A DNA stretch of 16,648 bases from SIG607 sp045537575 (GTDB taxonomy: Bacteria > Bacillota > Clostridia > Oscillospirales > Acutalibacteraceae): assembly GCA_045537575.1 (NCBI GenBank), contig JAZSPU010000023.1, forward strand, positions 1 through 16,648, written 5' to 3'. The translations under genes were made by a program, and so were the position numbers. Below, in pieces: positions 11,519-16,648 of the stretch. Under the pieces are notes generated by a model, which saw only the letters and a program-made list of their open reading frames with translations, was not told the origin of the DNA and searched no databases. Within the stretch, counting starts at the first letter, position 1; the number at the start of each line of letters is the position of its first letter.

Positions 11519-14035
11519 TTACGGTTTGGTAAATAAAAATGCTATAGAGCTTATAACAAAGCAGATAATTTGATAAAGGGCTACGTAAACAAGATTTATA
11601 TAGGTGGGATTTCCGAAAATTACGTAGCAGAAAAGAATGACGCCGAGAACAATAGAAAGCATATGGCAAATCTGCAAAAGCGCATTTGATTTTTTAACTC
11701 GGTTTGCCGCGTAAACGGTTGCCGCCATACCTGCCGCGCCGCTTCTGACTACGGCTCCTGCATTCATATTTTCCTCGAAGTTTGCGGCATTTCTATACAT
11801 ATGCACACCGCTTGAACTCATTATTTTAACCGAATCGGAATATAGGTCAAAATAATCGCATATCATTTCTTCACTTATATTCTGGTCGCAGTTGTTTACT
11901 AAAATTGTAAGTCCCATAGCGCTTATTCGGTCAAGTTCCTTTGCAATATCCTGATTAGGAATGTATTTAAGAACTAGTAAAGCGCAGATTTTTGTATCCA
12001 GTGCTACGTAAACGGGAAAATATCCGTCACGCATAAGCTTTTTGTCATTTTCGGCATCGGGCACCTTGATTTCGTGGGCGAGCATTAAGGCGCGGTTGCC
12101 TATATAAATACGCTTGTTGCCTACCCATCCTGCAATACCCAGTCGGTCCTCATATTTAATGGAGTCGGCAACGGGAATTTTAACCGCTTTATTAGTTTCC
12201 ATTATATTTCTGAAAATGGGAGCTAAAGGACTGTTTGCCGTTTCGGTTATTGCACAGGCACAGGCTATGGTCTCTTCAAGGTTATTTTCGTTTATAACCT
12301 TCATATCGCGAAGTTTTATGGTTCCCTTCGGGAAAAGGGAGTGGCAATCAATTACACAGGCATTCGCCTGTTCGATTTGCTTTGCGCTTCTTAGTGAAGT
12401 AAGCACCGCACCGTAACGGCTAAGATGTGAAGCCGCGCTGCTTAAGGGCATTATGGAGCAGGCAAGGGTAGTAAGGGGCGCAAAAAGTGAAGAGAAGGCG
12501 CAAACTGTAAGTACGCCTGACATAAAATCATCTCGGTAAAAACCGAAAGCTACGCCCGAAAGTAAAGCGAAGATAAGACCGATATAAAAGATAAGCTTTG
12601 CTCTGCCGTCAAAATCAACGTCAAAGGTACTGTTTTTTACAAAGTCTGTAACGTTTTTTATGGGACGGGGAGCGGCAATAAGCACGTCGCCGTCAATAGC
12701 ATTTCTTGCCATAGCAAAGGTGGTTGGCGCATCGTCAATAAGGGTAACGCCGTATTTTTTGATATCGCTGCTTACTTTTATAAAGTTTTTATAGATGTAA
12801 TGGCTTCTGCTGAAAGCAAAATATGAGCGGAAAACAAGGGATAAAGTAGTCAGCAATGTGGCTGCATAATAAATACCGCCGTGAAGCCCTTTTATGAAGG
12901 ACAGAATAATTAAAACAAAAGAGAATATAACCGAAAGGGCTATACCTGCCTCGGCAGATGTGCGATTACTGAAAAGCGTTTTTAAAGAAATGAATATATC
13001 TGCATTCAGTATTAAAGCTAAAAGAAAGGAAACAGATGAAAAAACCGCAAGGGTGACACTAAAGGAAAGCTTCATATCCGAAAAAATCGGGAGTGAGAAA
13101 AAGCCTATAAGCAAAAAGGCAAATAAGGTGCCTAAAAAGCTTAAAAAGTATTTGCGTCTTTTGTTTAAAAGAATACTTTTAATCTTCTTTTTGTCGCTGC
13201 TTTCTTTGTATTCGAACTCAGGGGTAAATGAGCTGTACTCTTCCTCCACCGTTTCTTCACTCATTGAAAGAACGTTAGGCTTGACAATTTCGGTTATTTC
13301 GGCAGGAACGTTTACTTCCTTTGTGGAGCTTATCATTTCGTCGGGAATAACCACAGGCATAGTGCCCGTAAAGGAAATAACCTGAGTGGGAGAGGTTTTT
13401 GCAAAGTTATCAATGTCGGAAATATCGGGAACGCTTTCGCTTTCTTTAATGGCAGAAAATACCATTGTAATGTCGCTGTCTTCTACTTCTTTAACTTCCG
13501 GAAGTTGAACCTCTTCTTCCTTTTCTTCTTCAAGCCCTAAAATAGAGGCTACGCTGTCAAGGGTATAAACGGGTTTATCGTCAGGCAAAAACTCTCCGTT
13601 GTTGCCGTCCATTATAAAGGGCAGACAGTTTTCCAGAAGGCTTTCGTCCTTAACCTCTTTGACTTCTTTAACTTCCTCTGTAATATTTTGTGCGAAGTCT
13701 TGGCTGATTTCCTCTTGCGTTTCTTCAGCGCTGAGTGCTGAAACCTCCATAGTTTCTTCACTTAAAAAGCTGTCGTCAATATTAAACGAGGAAATAATAA
13801 CTTCTTCTTCGATTACCGATTCATTTTTTTTCAGCATTTTTTCACGAAGCGCTTTAAGAGGATTTTCGTTTTCACTCGAAACGTTTTTATCCCCTTCATT
13901 GCCGATTATTTCATCTTTAGTCAGCGAATGGGATTTAGGAAGATTTTCAGCAGCCTTTTTTGCGCTTTTATATAAATCATCTTCAAAAACTGAGAAATCG
14001 TCATCAAGGTTTTTATCTTTTTTGAAAAATCCCAT
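11519..14035 (-). CDS. P-type-ATPase-like membrane protein lacking all catalytic motifs (pseudo-ATPase), acidic N-terminal region
   Basis: The 838-residue protein has two parts. Residues 1-280 are acidic, low in complexity (many E, EVKEVKEVKD) and probably disordered. Residues 290-838 follow the heavy-metal P-type ATPase plan. About eight membrane segments lie near 296-318, 322-348, 362-381, 386-406, 480-500, 505-531, 786-807 and 811-835, with cytoplasmic loops between. SRYGAVLTSLRSAKQIEQANACVIDCHSLFPKG (split by alignment around D563) matches the GILxKGGxxLE...DKTGTLT stretch, but DKTGT reads DCHSL. The CPC site (about 518-527) reads FAPLTTLACS, TGES is absent, and TGDN and GDGxND are not found. 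An N-domain-like GWVGNKRIYIGN (636-647) remains. It cannot be a normal ion pump. GGGAGGTG precedes ATG 14035; it directly abuts rlmB. Confidence 0.72.
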   Translation of the reverse strand: MGFFKKDKNLDDDFSVFEDDLYKSAKKAAENLPKSHSLTKDEIIGNEGDKNVSSENENPLKALREKMLKKNESVIEEEVIISSFNIDDSFLSEETMEVSALSAEETQEEISQDFAQNITEEVKEVKEVKDESLLENCLPFIMDGNNGEFLPDDKPVYTLDSVASILGLEEEKEEEVQLPEVKEVEDSDITMVFSAIKESESVPDISDIDNFAKTSPTQVISFTGTMPVVIPDEMISSTKEVNVPAEITEIVKPNVLSMSEETVEEEYSSFTPEFEYKESSDKKKIKSILLNKRRKYFLSFLGTLFAFLLIGFFSLPIFSDMKLSFSVTLAVFSSVSFLLALILNADIFISLKTLFSNRTSAEAGIALSVIFSFVLIILSFIKGLHGGIYYAATLLTTLSLVFRSYFAFSRSHYIYKNFIKVSSDIKKYGVTLIDDAPTTFAMARNAIDGDVLIAAPRPIKNVTDFVKNSTFDVDFDGRAKLIFYIGLIFALLSGVAFGFYRDDFMSGVLTVCAFSSLFAPLTTLACSIMPLSSAASHLSRYGAVLTSLRSAKQIEQANACVIDCHSLFPKGTIKLRDMKVINENNLEETIACACAITETANSPLAPIFRNIMETNKAVKIPVADSIKYEDRLGIAGWVGNKRIYIGNRALMLAHEIKVPDAENDKKLMRDGYFPVYVALDTKICALLVLKYIPNQDIAKELDRISAMGLTILVNNCDQNISEEMICDYFDLYSDSVKIMSSSGVHMYRNAANFEENMNAGAVVRSGAAGMAATVYAANRVKKSNALLQICHMLSIVLGVILFCYVIFGNPTYINLVYVALYQIICFVISSIAFLFTKP

Positions 14036-14830
14036 TTAAGCACCTCCCGATTTAATGCTTCTTTTTCTGACAACCTCGTACATAAGTACGCCGGCAGCAA
14101 CAGATGCATTAAGGGAATTAATCTTACCGAACATGGGAAGGCTTATCATTTCATCGCATTTTTTTGAAACTAAAGTGCCTATTCCTTTGCCTTCGTTTCC
14201 GATAACAATAGCGCAGGGAATGTTATAATCAAAATAGGTGTAATCCTTACCGTCCATATCGGCGCCGAATACCCATATTCCTTTTTCTTTAAGCTTTTCA
14301 ATTTCGTTGGCAATGTTTGTAACCCTTGCAACAGGCATATATTCAAGGGCGCCGCTTGCTGATTTTGCAACGGTAGTATTAAGGGATGCGCTTCTTCTTT
14401 TGGGAATAATAATTCCGTGGGCGCCGCAACATTCGGCAGTACGGATAATAGCGCCTAAATTATGGGGGTCTTCAATTTCATCGCAAATAATGATAAAGGG
14501 CGGCTTTCCGCTTTCTTCGGCTTTTTTTAGAATGTCTTCAACCTCTGCATAACGTTGAGAGGCAAACTGTACCGCAACACCCTGATGATTTGCGCCGCCG
14601 CAAAGAAAATCGAGCTTTTGTGGAGAAACCTCCTTTATAAGTATTCCCGATTGTTTGCATTTAGCAATAATTGCGGTTACACTTCCGCCCGAAACGTTGT
14701 GGGCAACTAAAAGTCGGTCAATTTCTCTGCCCGAACGAATTGCTTCATAAACTGCATTTCTTCCGCAGATAACCTGCATTTCTTCTCTGCTTTCAGTTGT
14801 ATTTTCGTTTATATTAATCTCTTTTTCCAA
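14036..14830 (-). CDS. rlmB: TrmH/SpoU family RNA 2'-O-methyltransferase (RlmB-like, 23S rRNA G2251)
   Basis: The 264-residue product has an N-terminal substrate-binding domain (ICGRNAVYEAIRSGREIDRLLV, HQGVAVQ) and a SPOUT catalytic domain. The three SPOUT motifs are DPHNLGAIIRTAECCGAHG (N and R of motif 1), VIGNEGKGI (motif 2) and SLPMFGKINSLNASVAAGVLMYE (motif 3), which forms the S-adenosylmethionine knot. It most resembles RlmB. The start is TTG 14830 with GGAG 11 bases upstream and a hydrophilic 17-residue leader. ATG 14779 is an alternative without a good ribosome binding site. It is the first gene of the probable operon running to tatD. Confidence 0.9.
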   Translation of the reverse strand: MEKEININENTTESREEMQVICGRNAVYEAIRSGREIDRLLVAHNVSGGSVTAIIAKCKQSGILIKEVSPQKLDFLCGGANHQGVAVQFASQRYAEVEDILKKAEESGKPPFIIICDEIEDPHNLGAIIRTAECCGAHGIIIPKRRSASLNTTVAKSASGALEYMPVARVTNIANEIEKLKEKGIWVFGADMDGKDYTYFDYNIPCAIVIGNEGKGIGTLVSKKCDEMISLPMFGKINSLNASVAAGVLMYEVVRKRSIKSGGA

Positions 14831-14848
14831 GGGAAAATCAACTCCAAA

Positions 14849-14872
14849 ATTTAATTATATATATAATTAAAT
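14849..14872. repeat. 24-bp perfect AT-only palindrome between rlmB and eno
   Basis: Centred at 14860/14861, it reads identically on both strands and contains only A and T (ATTTAATTATAT and its complement). It lies in the 140-base divergent gap between the rlmB and eno starts, just beside a TATAAT-like sequence on the minus strand. It may be an operator or cruciform-prone DNA; chance in AT-rich DNA is possible. Confidence 0.6.
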
Positions 14873-14970
14873 ATATTATAACATAATATTAAAGGAAAAA
14901 AAAGACCTTTTTTAACTTTTGTATAGTTTTATCCTTTTATGTCAAAACTAAGATAAAAGGAGTGCTTTTT

Positions 14971-16203
14971 ATGGATAAAATTAAAGAAATCAGAGCATAT
15001 GAATTAATAGATTCGCGAGGTAATCCCACAGTTGCCTGTTTTGTGTCAACAGAAAAGGGTGCAAAGGGCTTTTCTATAGTGCCGTCAGGCGCTTCAACAG
15101 GTGTTTATGAAGCCCATGAGCTTCGCGACAAAGATAAAAACCGATTTTTCGGTAAGGGAGTTACAAAAGCTGTTAAAAATATTAATGAAATTATTGCTCC
15201 CGCGCTGATAAAAGAAAATCTTTTTTCTCAGCGAAAAATAGATGATTTTCTTATTAGTCTTGACGGAAGCGAAAATAAGCAGAGCCTTGGCGCAAACGCA
15301 ATTTTAGCGGTATCTCTTGCCTTTGCAAAGGCTGCTGCAGCATCACTAAAAATGCCCCTTTATAAATATTTAGGCGGTGAAAATGCTAAAAAACTACCCG
15401 TGCCTATGATGAATATTTTAAACGGCGGCGCACACGCAAATAATAACGTGGATATTCAGGAATTTATGGTGGTGCCATATGGAATAAAAACCTTTAGCGA
15501 ACAAATGAGAGCAGGGTGTGAAATCTATGCCATTCTAGGCAAAGTTTTAAAGGAAAAAGGACTGCTTTCGGGAGTAGGTGATGAGGGAGGCTATGCGCCG
15601 TCACTGAGCAGTGATGAAGAAGCTTTAGAGCTTATTGCCGAGGCGATTTTTAAGGCGGGTTATAACACCGATGCTGTTGGAATTGCCCTTGACGTAGCAT
15701 CAAGCGAATGGGTAAAGGACGGTGCTTACGAGCTTCCTAAACGAAAGGTTTTAAAAACCAGCGATGAGCTTATCCGGTATTATGAAAATCTGTGCGCAAA
15801 TTACCCTATTATCTCTATTGAAGACGGTATGGGTGAGGATGATATTGAAGGTTGGAAAAAGCTTACCGACAGACTGGGCAGTAAAATTAATTTAGTGGGC
15901 GACGACCTTTTTGTAACCAATACAAAGCGTCTTAAAATGGGCATTAAAGAAAATATAGCCAATTCTATACTTGTAAAATTAAATCAGATAGGAACCTTGA
16001 GTGAGACTCTCGAAGTTATGGAAATGGCTAAAAAATACGGCTATAAAAATATCGTTTCTCACCGTTCGGGAGAAAGTGAAGATACCTTTATTGCAGACCT
16101 AGCCGTAGCGGTAAACGCACCCTTTATTAAATCGGGTGCGCCCTGCAGAAGCGATAGAACTTCAAAATATAACCGTCTTATTTTAATAGAAAAAGAACTG
16201 TAA
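14971..16203 (+). CDS. eno: Enolase (phosphopyruvate hydratase)
   Basis: A 410-residue enzyme converting 2-phosphoglycerate to phosphoenolpyruvate in glycolysis. All active-site residues are visible: the SGAST loop (39-43), E164 in IQEF, the GDEGG loop with the proton-relay E205, metal ligands D241, E284 and D311, the catalytic base K336 in LVKLNQIGT, and SHRSGE (363-368). ATG 14971 is chosen because AAGGAG lies eight bases upstream; GTG 14962 lies inside that site. It is slightly shorter than B. subtilis enolase. It stands alone here rather than with gapA-pgk-tpiA-pgm. It is divergent from rlmB and followed by a strong terminator. Confidence 0.97.
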   Translation: MDKIKEIRAYELIDSRGNPTVACFVSTEKGAKGFSIVPSGASTGVYEAHELRDKDKNRFFGKGVTKAVKNINEIIAPALIKENLFSQRKIDDFLISLDGSENKQSLGANAILAVSLAFAKAAAASLKMPLYKYLGGENAKKLPVPMMNILNGGAHANNNVDIQEFMVVPYGIKTFSEQMRAGCEIYAILGKVLKEKGLLSGVGDEGGYAPSLSSDEEALELIAEAIFKAGYNTDAVGIALDVASSEWVKDGAYELPKRKVLKTSDELIRYYENLCANYPIISIEDGMGEDDIEGWKKLTDRLGSKINLVGDDLFVTNTKRLKMGIKENIANSILVKLNQIGTLSETLEVMEMAKKYGYKNIVSHRSGESEDTFIADLAVAVNAPFIKSGAPCRSDRTSKYNRLILIEKEL

Positions 16204-16205
16204 AT

Positions 16206-16242
16206 AAAAACGATGCAAACGGTCTTGTTTGCATCGTTTTTT
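16206..16242. terminator. Bidirectional terminator between eno and the lipoprotein gene
   Basis: A 15-bp perfect stem with arms 16206-16220 and 16227-16241 (core CGATGCAAAC / GTTTGCATCG) has an A-run before and a T-run after, so it works on both strands. It lies 3 bases after the eno stop and 3 bases from the end of the opposing gene. Confidence 0.93.
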
Positions 16243-16244
16243 AG

Positions 16245-16604
16245 CTATTTTACAGGCCCCGTAGATATTCGTTTGGTATGCCAAACGTGTTTGTGGCCAT
16301 ATCCGTTTTTTACTATAAATTCCTGACTTGAAAGCACAAGGTAATTATCGTTATCTATTTTTATGCTGAATTCTGGCTCATCAGGAAAACATTTTTGAGT
16401 TATTTCGGCTTCGGCTGTTTTAAGCAAATCATAGTTGATACTGTTTATATAGTATTCAATTTCCTGTGTAACCGCAACGTTTGTTTTGGAGATTGGCAAA
16501 ACGACGTAATAATTTCCTTCTTCGTATTTTACGTCAACAATTCCACATGAACAACAGGAAAAAACAATTGCAAAAACGAGTAATAAACAACATAATTTTT
16601 TCAT
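16245..16604 (-). CDS. Small putative lipoprotein of unknown function
   Basis: From ATG 16604, preceded by AGGAGGT seven bases upstream, the product is 119 residues. It begins with a short basic tip (MKK), a hydrophobic core (LCCLLLVFAIVF) and a cysteine-rich SCCSCG stretch that could supply a lipobox cysteine (C20, C21 or C23). It is therefore probably exported and membrane-anchored. The mature part has mixed polarity, with EIEYYINSINYDLLKTAEAEI and a C-terminal GYGHKHVWHTKRI containing three histidines. I recognise no family. It is monocistronic, converging on eno. Confidence 0.75.
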   Translation of the reverse strand: MKKLCCLLLVFAIVFSCCSCGIVDVKYEEGNYYVVLPISKTNVAVTQEIEYYINSINYDLLKTAEAEITQKCFPDEPEFSIKIDNDNYLVLSSQEFIVKNGYGHKHVWHTKRISTGPVK

Positions 16605-16618
16605 ATAAAAACCTCCTT

Positions 16619-16648
16619 TTGTGTCCTCTCTATATATAAACGACACAA
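16619..16648 (-). promoter_or_regulatory. Inverted repeat flanking a possible -10 region of the lipoprotein gene (window edge)
   Basis: TTGTGTC (16619-16625) and GACACAA (16642-16648) form 7-base arms around an AT-rich TATATATA core 15 to 40 bases upstream of the start. It could be an operator or a leader hairpin. The promoter -35 region lies outside the window, so this is weak. Confidence 0.35.

Noticed and set aside
9963..11536. Several open frames antisense to metG, the longest about 100-145 codons
   Set aside because: They lie wholly opposite a well-supported gene, lack ribosome binding sites and give low-complexity or cysteine-rich translations with no recognisable family.
12894..14039. 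Long open frames antisense to the P-type-ATPase-like gene
   Set aside because: They mirror its acidic, Glu-rich codons as Ser/Leu/Phe-rich sequence and show no ribosome binding site or domain.
14873..14960. Promoters for eno and rlmB
   Set aside because: TATAAT-like and TATAGT-like hexamers are present, but neither has a convincing -35 box at 16-18 bases, so I did not list them.

Overview
The window looks like chromosomal DNA of an endospore-forming member of the Clostridia, probably a Ruminococcaceae/Oscillospirales-type gut bacterium. The basis is the set of Firmicutes-specific genes: a pro-sigma-K sporulation factor, the rplU-prp-rpmA cluster with an L21 leader, an L27 with a cleavable N-terminal extension, and Mini-ribonuclease III. 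AT-rich intergenic DNA, strong -35/-10 promoters with 17-bp spacers and many intrinsic terminators fit the same picture. No species can be named from the sequence alone.

Left end (1 to about 1591): one end of a mobile element. It holds the C-terminal part of a tyrosine recombinase (+), a stretch rich in nested inverted repeats, a small gene of unknown function (+), a convergent terminator hairpin, and a double helix-turn-helix regulator (-) whose 5' end lies at the element boundary. The boundary falls inside sigK. The N-terminal 110 codons of sigK (1592-1921, -) are intact and the rest is missing from this window. From memory, the break after the IEN residues is where the Bacillus subtilis skin element interrupts sigK (the AATGA site). 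The best reading is a skin-like sigK intervening element, here with a tyrosine recombinase visible rather than a serine recombinase. This is the most interesting feature of the window.

1982-5579: a short-chain dehydrogenase (-) and, from back-to-back promoters, the rplU-prp-rpmA ribosomal protein cluster (+) with its leader, followed by obgE and a Mini-RNase III gene.

5592-8555: a YitT-type membrane protein, then a self-contained TetR regulator plus two-gene ABC exporter operon with its own promoter and terminator.

8604-14830 (-): a probable operon rlmB, an 838-residue P-type-ATPase-like protein that has lost all catalytic motifs, metG and tatD. It ends in a hairpin that overlaps the ribosome binding site of a 55-residue Asn/Gln-repeat mini-protein (8604-8771).

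14971-16604: enolase (+), and a small lipoprotein (-) converging on the enolase terminator.

The parts beyond the left edge (the rest of the recombinase, the element body and the 3' half of sigK) are not visible, so whether the element excises during sporulation is inference.
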